From the NCBI GenBank assembly GCA_027972325.1, contig JAPMOS010000007.1:119501-183500 (forward strand): a stretch of 64,000 nt of DNA, given 5' to 3'. The notes under the pieces are model-generated. The model had not been told where the DNA came from, did not search any database, and saw only the letters and a program-made list of their open reading frames with translations. Shown here piece by piece: positions 1-11,726 of the stretch. The position numbers were made by a program, and so were the translations under genes. Source of the stretch: Paratrimastix pyriformis (taxonomy: Eukaryota > Preaxostyla > Paratrimastigidae). Positions within the stretch are counted from its first letter, which is position 1. The number at the start of each line of letters is the position of its first letter.

Positions 1-1107
1 GAGCGGCGCCTGCTGGGCGGCTACTGGGCGGCCCCCCTGGCCCTCGACCCCCGGGCCGCGGCCGCTGCACCCCCCGGGCCCCCCGCCCCCGCCCGGCTGG
101 GGGATCGCCTGCGGGGGGCCGCCCGCTGGGTGTGGGCCCAGGCCGCCATGACGGGCGCCCAGATCCGGGCCGACATGGCCGCCTTGGGCAGGTCCGCGTC
201 GGCGGCACCCCCAGCAGCTCCCCCTCACACCCGCCGGCGGACGAGCCCACTGGCCTCCCTCTCATCATCTGTCCCGTGCCTGTGCCTGCGGCTGTGGCTG
301 TGGCTGTGGCGGCGGGCTGCAGGCTGGGGCGGGCCATGTGGGAGGTGTCACTGCACCCCGGCCCGGCGGCCCCCACCTCGCCCCCGGGGCATGGCCGGCC
401 CTCGCCGTCCCCATCGCCGTCCCCCCTGGGCCCGGCGGCCCCGCTTCTGGGGCGGCCCACCTGCTGCGGGTTCGCCCTCCCGGTGCCGCCCCCGCCCCTG
501 CCCAGGGGCCGCCCAGCGACGATCCAGGGCCGCTGCGCCTGCGGGCCGACGAGGCCGAGGGGATGCCGGGGCCCTCGCCCGCCCCGTCCGTGGGGCTCCC
601 GCAGAGCTTCATGTTCCTCTCGGTCGGTACCACCCCCCCTCTCCCCTTCATGTTCCTCTCGGTCGGTACCACCCCCCCCCCCCCCCCCCCCCCCACCCCC
701 TGTCCCGCCTCTCACTGCACCTGGCCCCGATGCCCCCCGTCGCCGTCGCCGCCCCCAGACCCGCCCCGCCCCGCTGCGGGAGCTGCTGCGGCCGCTGGGC
801 TTCGTGGGGGTCATCCCGGGCCGGCTGGTGGCCATGGTGGGCCCCATCCTCAGGGGCCGACCCCTCCCCATCCCCGTCGTCCGCACATGGGTCCGCCCAG
901 CCAGTCCCGCCCTCTGCCTGCCCTGACGGTGAGGTCGGTGATGACGACGGGGGCTCCTGGGGGCTCACCCACGGCTCCCTGCCCACCCACGGCTCCCTGC
1001 TCACCATCGGGGATGCCCGGTGGGGGGCGCAGAACGGGGCGGTGCCGACGGAGCTCCCGCCCATGATCGACTTCTGGATCCTCCTCAAGCTGCCCGCCAC
1101 CGAGTGA
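1..1107 (+). CDS. 3' part of an unidentified spliced gene
   Basis: The window opens inside an exon reading ERRLLGGYWAAPLAL, followed by an intron beginning GTCCGCG after AALGR. Later exons that read sensibly are one around MWEVSLHPGP, one around DDPGPLRLRADEAEGMPG, a hydrophobic one around RELLRPLGFVGVIPGRLVAM (about 760-870), and a last exon ending MIDFWILLKLPATE with TGA at 1105-1107. Intron positions are inferred from GTCCG/GTCCC/GTCGG donors and CAG acceptors, so the internal model is rough. I do not recognise the family. The 5' end lies outside the window. It converges on LSM14, which ends about 380 bp downstream on the other strand. Confidence 0.45.
   Translation, partial: ERRLLGGYWAAPLALDPRAAAAAPPGPPAPARLGDRLRGAARWVWAQAAMTGAQIRADMAALGRSASAAPPAAPPHTRRRTSPLASLSSSVPCLCLRLWLWLWRRAAGWGGPCGRCHCTPARRPPPRPRGMAGPRRPHRRPPWARRPRFWGGPPAAGSPSRCRPRPCPGAAQRRSRAAAPAGRRGRGDAGALARPVRGAPAELHVPLGRYHPPSPLHVPLGRYHPPPPPPPHPLSRLSLHLAPMPPVAVAAPRPAPPRCGSCCGRWASWGSSRAGWWPWWAPSSGADPSPSPSSAHGSAQPVPPSACPDGEVGDDDGGSWGLTHGSLPTHGSLLTIGDARWGAQNGAVPTELPPMIDFWILLKLPATE
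606..692 (+). repeat. tandem duplication of an exon/intron junction
   Basis: A unit of about 40 bases, starting CTTCATGTTCCTCTCGGTCG and running through GTACCACC and a C-run, occurs twice in direct succession. Each copy carries the same candidate donor (TCG followed by GTCGGT). The second copy ends in a C-tract of about 20 bases. Confidence 0.8.
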
Positions 1108-1486
1108 CCCGCCCCGCCAGCTCTCCCTCCCCTCCCCCTCCCCCTCTCCTTCCCTGCCTCGCCTCGCCGCTGCCCCAGAGGGCCGCAGAAGAATCGCCGG
1201 ATCGGAGAGGGGCGGCTATGTCGGCACAGTCTGATGTCTGATGACCCCCGGGGACAGTCGCCCCAGGGAGGGTAGGGGAGTATGGGGAGGGTATGGGGAG
1301 GTCGACGCTCAAAAGAAGGCAAGGTTCGGTGGGTGGATGGGCGGAGGCGGTTAGCCACATGGGCGCAGCATCTCCGGCGCAGCTGCCGCCGTGGCGGACA
1401 CGGCGCGGGAGGGGCGCCCCTCGTCTCCTGGGGGGAGGGCCACCGGGGGGGTTGCCGGCCCGGATCAGCCCCCGACGGGCGGGCCC
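1108..1486. other. intergenic region between converging genes
   Basis: 3' flanks of the unidentified plus-strand gene and of LSM14. Contains C-rich CCCTCC runs just after the upstream stop. I see no gene, RNA or clear poly(A) signal here. The LSM14 3' boundary is uncertain by a few tens of bases. Confidence 0.5.
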
Positions 1487-2995
1487 TCAGGCTGAACAAG
1501 GCACGGCATTTACATGGGGGTGGACGTCGAGGGGGCAGGGGCGGGGGCGGGGGCCATCGGGGCCGGGGCAGGGCCGGCGGGGCGGGCGCCGGGCCACCTT
1601 GCATCATCTGCTGGCCCTGGGGGCCCGGCCGGTAGGGCCGCATGTTGCGCCGGGCGCCGCCGTAGCCGCCACGGCCGTAGCCGCCCCCAGCCCGGTTGTC
1701 GAAGGGCCCACGGGGGCCGCTGAAGCCACCCGGACCACCCGGGCCACCCGGGCCACGCGGCGGGCCGTGCCAGCTGCAGGGGAAGAGGGGGGGTCCGGAT
1801 GACATCAGCCGTTGCCGATCGAACCGAGGGCGCGGCACCAAAGTCCAGCCCCCGCCATGAGACGGACCGGGGACCACCGAAGCCGCCCTCGCCACTCAGG
1901 TCGCGGCCGAAGGTCTCCAGATTGCGCCGGTGCGACTCGCGGGCGCGTTCGCGGCCCTCGAGGGAGTCGCACGAGATGGTGTCGAAGAAATCCTTCTTCA
2001 TGTAGGCAGGCGCGGCCGGCTTGTCGTCCTGCGGGGCCAAACAAGGCAAAAGCGCAAGGCGTCCGCCCGTGAGCGGAGGAACAGCAGCGCAGACGTGGGA
2101 AGGAAAGGAATGGCGGAGGCAGGGCGATAGCGGGGGGGGGGGGGGGGCGCACCTTGACGTCCTCGAAGAGCTTGGTCTTGTCGAAGCTCTTCATCGCCTC
2201 GTCCAGATTGTAGTCCGTGGTGGGTCCCTCAACGGGTGGCTGGGGGGGAGCAGCCACGTCCGGACGCCGGTGGAAACGCGGGTTGAAGCCACCTTCGCCG
2301 CCTTGGTAGCCCATCTGGTCGCGGCGCTGGTGGCGGTACTGCTGGAATTGTTGGTGCTGAGGGGGACGCTGCTGCATGGGAGCAGGGGCCGGGGCAGCCA
2401 CGGGAGCACGTTGAGGCTCCGCGATGGGGGCAGGAGCAGCAGGAGCAGGGGCGGCCTACGTCGATGAAGACATATAAAAAATAAATTGAATTATTTAAAG
2501 AAAAAATGCACAAACCTGTTGGGGGGCGACCTGACCCTGCTGACCGGCGTACTGAACACCAGGAGGAACCGGATAGGTGTCAGGAGTCTAATGAAAATAG
2601 GAATGACGGCGGTGTTGAGAGCGAGAAGCGTGCGAAGAGTAAGGAACAAACCGAGATAATCGCTGGGTCTGGGGGAGGGGGAGGTGGGGGAGGATCGCAC
2701 ACGTGCAGCTCCTTGATATCACTCCCACGGAAAACAATGTACTTGTAAACGGTTTCGCTTGGGGGAATTTCATTTTCTCCATTGCGCCGACCCTCCGTGC
2801 CGAGCATTCTCACTGAAAAAGGAGAAAACCCAGAGGATGACACTGCGACATGCAATCTGCAAATGGACCTTGGTGCAGGGCAACCGAAGATTCCTGAGGG
2901 TTGATGGTGTACAGAATACCCTCATAACGAATATCGCTCTTGGAAACAAGCGATATCTTGGACCCGATGAAGGGGAAGGGTGAAGCTTGCGCCAT
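1487..2995 (-). CDS. LSM14: LSM14/RAP55/Scd6-type mRNP protein
   Basis: A translational repressor and P-body component that binds mRNA and partners such as DDX6/Dhh1. The start ATG is at 2995. The N-terminal LSm domain reads [20 protein letters not shown] and continues after an intron (donor GTCCAT, acceptor TTCAG) with [19 protein letters not shown], a near-perfect match to animal LSM14. A Pro/Gln-rich linker follows, then the FDF motif ([19 protein letters not shown]), the FFD box ([13 protein letters not shown]), the TFG box (RRNLETFG) and an RGG-type tail. The intron before the RGG tail (1774-1867, donor GTCCGT) is fixed by frame. The last exon is ambiguous: splicing from GTGGCC to TTGTTCAG would give a stop at 1487-1489, otherwise a TAA at 1510 in another frame is used. 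All diagnostic motifs are present in the right order, so the assignment is firm. Confidence 0.93.
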
Positions 2996-3222
2996 TACCG
3001 GGGACTTTGAGGCACTTTGCGTGCATTCAAATCTATTCCCCGCGGCCGCCCGGTGCCATACGGGGGGTGGGCGGCCGATTTCTTCATTTCGCCGAGCGCG
3101 CACGACGACTCGAGCGGTCACCAACCAGTCATAAAGCGAGAAATTATTAGCCGGCCGGCTTGCGTGGAGTTCTTTGAACCACGCGGCGGGAATCTTCGAG
3201 GGGAGGAGTTGGCGGAGTCCTC

Positions 3223-6200
3223 TTACTCCACGTGAGGGTGGGCTGGAGCTTCCGCAATGCCCGCACCCACATCAGCGGCAGGGGGAGCCTCTTGTTGGGG
3301 TGGTTGGCGTCGTCGTGGACGGACCAGCCACCACGCCGCCCAGGCGAGGATGGTCAGGGCCCCGCAGCCCACCAGAGCACATGTGTCCCAGGCCCAGGGC
3401 CCCGGGGCGAGCAGGGGCGCCCACGTCCCACGGATGCGCAGCAAAATCCGAGCGACCTGGCGGGAAGGCACAACCACCGACACAGCCGATGAGCGGTGTG
3501 GGAGAACCGGCGGGGGGATGAGACCGACCAGGCAGGCGGTCCAGGTGTTGGAGTTGAGCATGATGGCCCGCTCGAAGAGGCGGGCTGCAATCTGGTGGGG
3601 CGGCACGGAGGCGTCGAAGAGCAGCAGCGCCCCCCGGAGGGGCAGCAGGCCCGGCAGGGGGGTCGTCAGGGGGCTCGGCACCCCCGCCTCCACGTGGGGC
3701 CCCTCCGAAATGGGGGCTGCAGGCGCGACGGCCGGTCCGTGGGCCCCCCCGCCCGCCACGACGACGGGCCCATGGCCGGGGGTGCCCGCGGCCGGCCAGG
3801 CGCCGAGGGACCCCGAGCCCACCAGCCAGGCCAGCCGGAAGGCCGCGTATGCGCGGGCCGTGGCCGGGTTGGCGGCCGTCGGGTCCTCGCCCAGCTCGTC
3901 CACGGCCGCCACGGGGCCGCCCGTCCCCCGCAGGGCCCGGGGCCGCCAGGGCACAAGGGGCACCGAGGGCAGCCACAGCGGGATGGGGGGCAGCCGGCCC
4001 TGGGCATGCCAGGTGACGTGCCCGTTGGGGTGGTGCGGGACGCCCCGGGCCAGGGTCACCAGGGATGGCTCCGTGTAGGCCGTCCCCGAGGCGTCCATCC
4101 AGAAGCGCTTGGGGATGGCCCCCCGGCGCAGCGTGTCCGCGTAGATCAGGGCCGCGTCCGCGGGGTAGCCTGGAGGCCCCCCCCGTCCCCCACCGGGCCA
4201 GAGATGTGAGCGACTGGGCTGTCACAGGAGGGGCGTGTGGGGGTGGTGGGGGCCTGGAGGCGGACCCTCCTTCTCGAGGATGAGGCCCAATGCCAGCTTG
4301 GCGGGGGGGCTGCCCTGCTTGGCGGCCGCCACGTAGTAGTCGACCGCTGCAGGGCGGCGGGCCGGGAAGGGGGAAGGAGAAAGGGGGGAAGGGGGGAAGA
4401 GGGGAGGGGAGGGTGAGCGGTAGCCGCAGGAGAGCATCCGCCCCCCACCTCGGGGCGGGGCTGCTGCTCGGGCGGACCGGTGAGGGAGCCGACGCAGGGC
4501 TCGAGGTAGCCCAGGGCATCCGAGCAGAACTCACCCATGGCCTCCTGGGCCTTGACGAAACCCACCTCGGCCAGCTGGGCCAGCCGCACCAGGGCCCCCC
4601 AGTGGCTCTGCAGGGTCGCGTTCAGGGCATCCGCCTCGACGGGCGGCCGCACCGACCGGACTCGGTCCCACCTGGTGTTGGGTGTTGGGTGTTGGGTGTT
4701 GGGTGTTGGTGCGGCCACGGGACACGGGAGCGCGAAGAGGGGCGGGCCAAAGGGCACGCGATGGGCCAAAGGGGGTGGGGACGGGGACGGACCAGCGCTC
4801 GAGCCTGCGGGCGGGCGGGGCCGTGGTGGGGGCGTGCAGTCCGAGGGCCCGGGTGGGGGCCGGGGCCAGGGTTGTGGTGCGGAGGTCGATGCCCGTTGCC
4901 AGGAGGGCATGCATGGCCGCCATGCCCCGCTCGAGGTCGCCCTGCCGCGAAGGGGACCGCTCCGCCAAGGCTGCCCGCCGCCCATCGGGGCCAGCACCCG
5001 CACCCGCACCCGCACCCGCACCCGCACCACCCGCACCCGAGGACCATGTCACGAGGGCCGAACCCATCGAGCGCAAGGTGGGTGGGGCCGAGGGGAGGGG
5101 GCCGAGGGGGCATGCGGACCCTTGAGGACGGCCACGCTGTCGGGACAGCCGCCGTCGGTGGGTGCGGGCGTGTCGCCAACGGGGGCCCGGGCCGCCAGGT
5201 GCAGGATGGCCGCCAGGTGGCCGTTGACGGCCGCCGACTTGATCATGAACGCACCTGGGATGGGCCGTCCCGTCGCTGCCCAAGCCCAGCCCAAGCGCCC
5301 AGGTGAGCAGCCCGGGGACGGGGGCGAGGGGAGCGGGGCAGAGCAGACCAGTGTGGATGATGCCCAGCAGGAAGCGCGCCTCGACGCTGCCCCGGTTGGC
5401 GGCCTCTTCGCACAGCAGCCGCGCCTCGGGGATGGCCCCCGCGTGGTATCGCATGAAGCACAGGCCCGCAGTCGAGAACGTGTCGCCCTGCAGGGGGGGA
5501 GAAGGAGGAGAAGGAGGAGGAGAAGGAGGAGGAGAAGGAGGAGGAAAGGAGCGTGATGGAGGACAAAGTGCGTGCCACTGGGGGGCGGGCAGGGTGGTGG
5601 CGGGCAGGGACCTGCTTGGCGCCCAGCTCGAAGAAATGCAGGGCCGTCTTGTTGGACTGGGGCACGGCGATCCCGTGGGGACATCACCCCAGCCATGCGT
5701 TGGCCCGTGGCTGGGGATGGGGCGGGGGCGGGGCATGGGTGAGGCGGCGTAGCCAACGGGGTGAGTAAAGGTGGGAGGGCGGCACATAAGTGGGAGGGGA
5801 GGGAGGGAGGAGGGAGGGAGGAGGGAGGGAGGGAGGGAGGGGAGGGAGGGAGGAGGGAGGGAGGGGGGCAGCACGGAGCGGGGCTGGGGCTGGATGCCGA
5901 CCACCGACGCGGCCATGGAGGTGAAGAGCTCGTGGGCCTGGCGGGGGTACGTGAAGGTCAGCAGCTGCGCCCGGGTCATCTGAAGCATACAGCCACCCAA
6001 GGAATCGAGTGTCGTCAGGGCTGGTGACGATCGACGGGTGGAGGCGCTGGCATGCCAAGCGGGGGGGGACCTTGTCGTTGTTATCGCCTTTGGTGGCCAG
6101 GAACTCCGAGAGCGAGAGCGCTGCAAACCCCCATGGTCGAAGGCCCCGACGGTCAGTCAAAAGGAGCAAGGAGGCGGCGTGGGTTGGTGGGTGGGTTGGT

Positions 6201-7146
6201 GGGTTGTTGGTGGGCGGGTGGGCGGGCGGGCGATCGGCAGACTGTCATCCTCGTCGTTCTCGCCCTGATAGGACCAATCCACCCCGGAGAAGTCCACGCC
6301 ATCCTGGACCAGGACCCCGTCTTCAAGGACCCGCGGGGGCACCACGAGCAGCCACGCCGAGGCGGTCTCGGCCGTGGGCCTGATGCCCCGGGTGAACTCG
6401 TACAGGGCCGCCTCGGCGGCCTCGATGTAGAACCGGGCCGAGTGCTCGCAGGACGCCTTCACGCCCAGCCCGTAGTTCCAGGCGTTCCCCAAGGCGTACT
6501 TGGCGTCGAGGTTCCCCGAGGCCGCCGCGAACATGTTGAAGAGCAGGGCCTGCGCCCCGTTTTGGGGGATAGTAAAAAAACGATGCGAAACGAGATGAGA
6601 CGGCAAACCTTGCCGTAGTCCGGCCCGATGCGCAAGATATTTGTTGTTGAATTGAAAGATGTCGTACCCTGTGGAGAAGGCGGACAGGAAACTTCCTGTG
6701 TTGATCCCGGAAGGATGAGGAGTCTGACCTGCCCGGTTGCATACGTCCAGGCCAGATGCCGTTGGGCATCACTGTTTCCGGACGATGCGGCATGTCTAAG
6801 GAGATTGAGGGCATGCGTCGTATTCCCCACGGGCTGCATCAAGATGGACATTGCCGTACTGTACATATCGGCCGCGGGCCGGGCCTGATCTTGTGGAGAC
6901 GCCCAGATGACAGCACAAAAAAGTGCAAGAAGAGCGAGACGCAGGCGGTGTGGTGATCTATGGGTTGCCAGCCTGGTTCCTATTGCCTGTTCGGGCTCTT
7001 GCCACTCCGACGTGTCGCGTGTTCGGGCACGTCGGGGGTGGGTATTCTTCACAAGAAGACAAGAAGGCAGAAGGAAGAAAAAAAAATCAAATTTAAAAAA
7101 ACTGCGCTTGTCATCGCGATTAATCCGCCATGGTTGGTGCAAATGC
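3223..7146 (-). CDS. SEL1L/Hrd3-like Sel1-repeat ER membrane protein
   Basis: Probably the ER-lumen adaptor of an Hrd1-type ubiquitin ligase in ERAD. Several Sel1-like helical repeats are spread over many exons: [19 protein letters not shown] near 6770, [20 protein letters not shown] near 6500, [19 protein letters not shown] near 5400, [15 protein letters not shown] near 4550 and [20 protein letters not shown] near 4310. The N-terminal coding stretch (about 6950-6890) carries a hydrophobic signal ([14 protein letters not shown]). The last exon (3223-4098) ends with one transmembrane segment ([18 protein letters not shown]) and a short basic tail, giving the type I topology known for Hrd3/SEL1L. 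The initiator is not resolved: no ATG sits in frame before the signal peptide, so a first exon must be spliced on, perhaps near 7140. Another Sel1-repeat membrane protein is possible. Confidence 0.75.
4669..4707. repeat. TTGGGTG heptamer array
   Basis: About five copies of TTGGGTG, in an intron of the Sel1-repeat gene. G-rich on the plus strand. Confidence 0.85.
4985..5037. repeat. CACCCG hexamer array
   Basis: About seven copies of CACCCG/CCCGCA, intronic in the Sel1-repeat gene. Confidence 0.85.
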
Positions 7147-7160
7147 ACATGCGCGACCGT

Positions 7161-10100
7161 CTACGGAGTGGGAGGCAGGGATGTGGGGCGTGGAGGAGAT
7201 GGGGTGTGTGGTGGTGGTGGTGAGCGTGGTGAGCGTGCGTGGGATGGGGAGCGTGCAGAGGCGCGTGGTGGTGGGGAGCGGGAGCGGGGTCTCGAGTGCC
7301 GCGGGGGCGAGGGGCGGCTCCTCGAGGGGGCCCGGGGGTACCCCAGGGCGGTCCGCTGGAGAGGGCCCAGGGGGATGGCATTGGGGTTGAAAGCCTGACC
7401 CCCGCGCCCCCCGCCGCCGCCGCCGCCACCGCCCCTTCGGGACCGGGAAACGGGGACCGGCCCGGGACCGGCTCGCCATGGCCCCCGGGGAGGCGACGGG
7501 CGACGGGGCATGGGCTCGCGGCGCAGGGGGCTGCGACTCCGTGGGGGCGGGGAGCGCCGCCGGCTGTTGATCCGGCGGGCGGGGCTCCGGGGGTGATCCC
7601 GGCTCCGGCTGTGACTCCGCCGGCTGCGGCTGCGCGGGTGGCTGTGCCCCCGGCTGTGGCTGCGGCTGCGGCTGCGGCTGTGGTGGTGGTGGTGGTGCGA
7701 GGGGGACCGGTCGCCATGGGAGCGGGCGTCCTCGTCGGAGGCCTCGCCCAGGCGGATGCAGTCCCAGGGCTCCAGGCCGGCCGCGATGCGCTCCTCCTTC
7801 AGCCGGCGGGCCGTGGCGGGGCTGTGGGGCCGGTAGAAGACGTGCGGCCGGGTGGCGGTCAGCGTCCAGTATTCCTCGGGTAGCCCCGGGGCCTGCGGCT
7901 GGCTCCCCTGGCCACCCTGGCCACCCTGGCCCGATGGGGCCGAGCTCGGGGCCACCTGGTCCGGCTGGGACTGTTGTTGCTGCTGCGGCTGCGGCTGCTG
8001 GGAGGCGACGGGGGTGGGGGCCGGGGGGGCGGGGCTGATGGTGCTGGCCGCCTGGGACTTCCTCTTCTTGGCGGCGGCCCGGGCGGCCGCGGGGGCCAGC
8101 TGGACGGTGATGGTGGCGCCCTCGGCCGTCACCACCCGCAGCACCTCGCCCCCTGCGGCTGCAGCCCCCGGGGCGGCGGCGGCCGGTGCGACAGCGGGCG
8201 TTGTCGCTGTCGTCGATGCTTGGGCCGCGACGCCCGGGCCAGGCGCGGGCGCGGGTGTAGGCAGGAGGGCCGCTCCGCAGAGGGAGGGGGAGCCGGTCGG
8301 GGCGGCTTGCTGGGTGGGCGCAGACGCGGCCGCGGGCGGGGGCGGGGGCGCGGACAGGCGCTTCCGCATGGCGCGGGCGATGGCCATGGACTCCTTCTGC
8401 GGTGCGGGCCAGCAGGGTCGCGAGGGGGCATGAGCGCGGGGGCGTGGATGGGGCAGGGGGGAAATGGGCAGGGGGGAAATGGGCAGGGGAAATGGGCGGG
8501 GAAGGGCGGCGGTACGGATGGCGAAGCATCGGGAGGCGGCAGGGCCAATGGATGAGGGGGCCGGGCGGGGGGCCGGGGAGGGCTGCAGGGCGGGATGGCT
8601 GCGGACCTCGGTGATCAGCGCGCAGGCTGCGCCGGCCAGGGCGGCGACGGGTGGGCGGGCGGGCGGGAAGAGCGCCTCCCGTACCTGCTGGGCCACGGCC
8701 CCGTTGACGAACTGGCGGCACCAACGCCCCAACCCGCATCATCCCACCACCAGAGACGGCCCGATCAAGCGGCGCCCAGACAGAAAGAAAGGCCAAGGCC
8801 AAGGCCCAGTCCCGGGGGGGGGGGGGGGGGGGGCGGTGGACGGCGGTGGACGGCGGTGGACAGGCGGCTGGAGGGGCTGTGCCGATGGGCAGGCGGCTGG
8901 AGGGGCTGTGCCGACGGGCAGGCGACTGGAGGGGCTGTGCCGACGGGCAGGGGGGGGCGGCCGGACCGTGAGGAGGCAGGCCCCGGCGGGCGGGTCGCAG
9001 CGCATGGTCACCAGCTGGGAGGGGTCCTTCAGGGCCCCCACCACCAGGCTCCGGAGCCCCTCCGCGGTCAGCGGGGTCACATCGGCCGGTGGGCCGCTCG
9101 GGTGGGCCGCGGGCTCGGCCGGGGCCGGGGCCGGGGCCAGGGCTGGGGCCAGGGCTGGGGCCAGGGCCGGCGGGGCCAGGGCCAGCTGGGTGAGGTGCAG
9201 GATGCGGAGCCCGGTGGCCTGCCGCAGCAGGACGGCCGAGACCTGGATGGGCCGCGGCACCACGTGGGGCGCCACCGAGGGGGCACCGCCCCCAGGGGCG
9301 CTCGGGGGCTCCGCAGGGGCACCGACTGCCCCGCCAGGGACGGCAGGGGCCTGCAAACCGCAGATGGGAACACCCGGGTCGGTGGGTCGGTGGGTCGGTG
9401 GGTCGGTGGGTCGGTGGGTCGGTGGGTCGGGGGACGTGCTGCCGGGATGAGGGACACGGGGGGGGGGGGGGGGGGGGGGGGGGGGTAGGGGCACGGACGG
9501 GGGTCGGGGCAGGGCCATCACCACCCGGCCGACGACTTCAGGGTTGCCTCGGCTGCCTGACCCCAGTGGCGCTTCGGCCGAGGGCCGCATCGCCAGCTAC
9601 CACAGCCATGGGCGGGCGGGGAAGTTTCGGCAGGGGCATGGGCAGGGGCAAGGGCAAGGGCAGGGACAGGGGGCAGGGGCAGGGGCAGGGGCAGGGGCAG
9701 GGGCAGGGGCAGGGGCAGGGGCAGGGGCAGGGGCAGCGTCGGCATTCCCCGGTGTTCCCTCGGGGACGTGCTCTGCGGGCGGGCTCGGGGTCTCCCGAGG
9801 CGGCAGCGGTGCTACCGGGACCAGGGCCAAAGTCGGGGGCGGCATCCGCAGGCGCCGCGGCTTCGAAGGGGCGGGGACAGGCGCGGGGGCGGCGGTCGAG
9901 ACAGCGGCAGCCGCGGGAGGAGGGGGAGGAGGAGGAGGAGTGGACACAAATGGCGGAGGAAGAGAGGCACCGGCCGCGACCGGAACAGGGGCGGCCGGAA
10001 CAGGGGCGGCCGGAACAGGGGCGGCCGGAACAGGGGCGGCCGGAACAGGGGCGGCCGGAACAGGGGCGACCGGAACAGGGGCGACCGGAACAGGGGCGAC

Positions 10101-10442
10101 CGGAACAGGAGCGGCCGGAACAGGGGCGACCGGAACAGGGGCGGCCGGCTCTGGGGCGGCCGGAGCCGTAAGAGCATCCTGAGCGGCGATAGCCGGAGGG
10201 GGAACAACTGTTTCTGTTGTGGGCCAAGTTGAGTCGAACCAAGTAAAAAAATGGGTGGAAAGGAGGTTCGAAAGACCTGATGAACCCGTTTCCTAGGAAA
10301 ACAACGGGGAAGATCAGATCGCCAAGGAGGAAAATGTACAAACCTGAGCTTTCCCAGTGGAAGTGAGTTCGGGGGATGTTGTTATCTCGGTTAAAACATC
10401 GGGCACTCGGTCGTCTGGCCTCGAAACCACCGATGACTGCAT
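7161..10442 (-). CDS. RS-domain protein with Ala-Pro-Val-Pro repeats, family not recognised
   Basis: The start ATG is at 10442 (MQSSVVSRPDDRVPDVLTEI). After an intron (donor GTTTGT, acceptor AACAG) the reading frame enters a long VPAAP/VPVAP repeat encoded by a 15-mer array. Further exons include IQVSAVLLRQATGLRILHL (about 9240), LTAEGLRSLVVGALKDPSQ (about 9060), FVNGAVAQQVREALFP (about 8710) and KESMAIARAMRKRL (about 8390). The last large exon holds GEVLRVVTAEGATITVQL, a Gln-rich stretch, EEYWTLTATRPHVFYR, and a classical RS domain ending in FNPNAIPLGPLQR plus more RS, with TAG at 7161-7163. RS domains suggest a nuclear or splicing role, but that is inference. The helical part resembles no family I can name. 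The gene ends about 15 bp from the presumed 5' end of the next minus-strand gene. Confidence 0.6.
8815..8834. repeat. G-tract (C-tract on the sense strand)
   Basis: An uninterrupted run of about 20 G on the plus strand in an intron of the minus-strand RS gene, followed by GGACGGCGGT repeats and three copies of a roughly 30-base unit containing GGCGGCTGGAGGGGCTGTGC (8870-8950). Confidence 0.8.
9378..9488. repeat. GGTCGGTG octamer array followed by a G-tract
   Basis: About seven copies of GGTCGGTG, then about 27 consecutive G at 9459-9485. Intronic in the RS gene, C-rich on the sense strand. Confidence 0.85.
9640..9735. repeat. GGGGCA hexamer array
   Basis: A run of GGGGCA/GGGCAA hexamers. 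On the sense (minus) strand it can be read as Ala-Pro repeats or lie partly in an intron; the exon end here is not resolved. Confidence 0.8.
9975..10165 (-). repeat. 15-mer array coding for (AAPVP)n
   Basis: About twelve copies of a GGCCGGAACAGGGGC unit. Translated on the minus strand as alternating AAPVP and VAPVP, in frame with the first exons of the RS-domain gene, so it is coding. Unit variants differ mostly by one Ala/Val change. Confidence 0.85.
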
Positions 10443-10660
10443 CTTGCCTCAGGCGCCGATGGAGAAGCAGGCAATTCGGAGGATTGAAAATTCTCCCGCA
10501 GTTGTCTGCTGCTGCTCTGCACTCCTCTCTTGTGTTTTTGTATTTCTCCATTGACACTCCAACCTCTCCGTCCCAATTGAAAATCCTTCCGATCGTCCTA
10601 GGTTTCTTTACATCAGACACCGAAAACTCAGGGGAAAACGAAACACACGGCTCGCGATAT

Positions 10661-11694
10661 TTAGTCCATTCCTGGGGGCCTTTCCTCCTCCTCTGCGGGC
10701 TTTTTCGTGGATTGGGTCTTCCCAGGGGCAGTCGATGCTCCGGTCCCCCCAGCCTGCTGCTGCTGCTGCCACCAGTAGTACTGCTGCGAATAGCCGCTGT
10801 AGTCATAGCCGGCCGGGTAGCCGGACGGGTAGCCATATCCAGCAGACACCTGCTGTTGCCAGGCCTTGTACTGCTCTGCGTACTGATCGGCGGGCTGAGC
10901 GGTGGCAGGGGCTGGAGGCGCTGAAGATGCCGAAGGTGGCGCCGCGACTGGGGGCGCAGGCTGGAAAAGAGAAAGAGGGAATTGGTCAATAAACGATCGC
11001 TTCAGATCCAAGCGAAGGACCTTGCTCTCCGCGGGCTTGCTCGCCACAGCGGCCTTGGACGGCTCGGCCTCAGATGGTGCTGCAGCGGGGGCGGGAGTGG
11101 TCAGGTGATCGAAGGGGAAGCCGGGGAGGAACAGACCGGCGGCGGGCTCGGGCGCTGCCGGCTTGGGAGCCACGGGGGGACTTTCCGATCGCTTGGGGGG
11201 CGAGACTGCCCTCCCTTTCGGCTGCTGCTGCTGCTTGGCCCACCGTTCCTGCATATCCCGATTGAGGGACTCCTTCCTGCGGCGCGCCTCCTGCTCACGG
11301 GCGAATCGGGTGCTGCCCAGCTGCTCCACCCCGGGCGCCTCCACAGGCGGGGCGGTGGGCTTCTCGGCCTCCAGCCGGGCCAAGTCGCTGCCGGGGCGGG
11401 GCATCGGACCCTCGTTCAGTGGAGCCGGGTGGGAGAGGTCACGGCCACCGGATGAAGGCAGAGGAGAGCGCGGGCGAGCGGTGGAGCGAGGAGATCGCGG
11501 ATGGGGGGGAGGGGAGCGGGAGCGAGGTGGGGAACGATCCATAGGGCCCCGGCCGCGGTTGCGCGCCTCGGGACCTCGCGGGGGGCTTGTTGGCCGACCC
11601 TCAGGGCCATTTCGGCTTGCTGTTTGTTGGGGTGGGGCCTGCTGCTCCCGCGGCGACGTGTGCTGGGGTGCCCCTTGCGGGCGTGGCGGCATAC

Positions 11695-11726
<32 letters not shown>

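Noticed and set aside
4531-6126. Very long open frames on both strands through many GC-rich regions
   Set aside because: High GC makes stop codons rare. These frames cross clear GT-AG introns and repeats and mostly lack family similarity, so they are shadows of spliced genes.
9975-10165. CRISPR-like regular array
   Set aside because: Units are contiguous 15-mers with no unique spacers and are translated as AAPVP in frame; the genome is eukaryotic. The same applies to 12118-12272 and 58370-58678.
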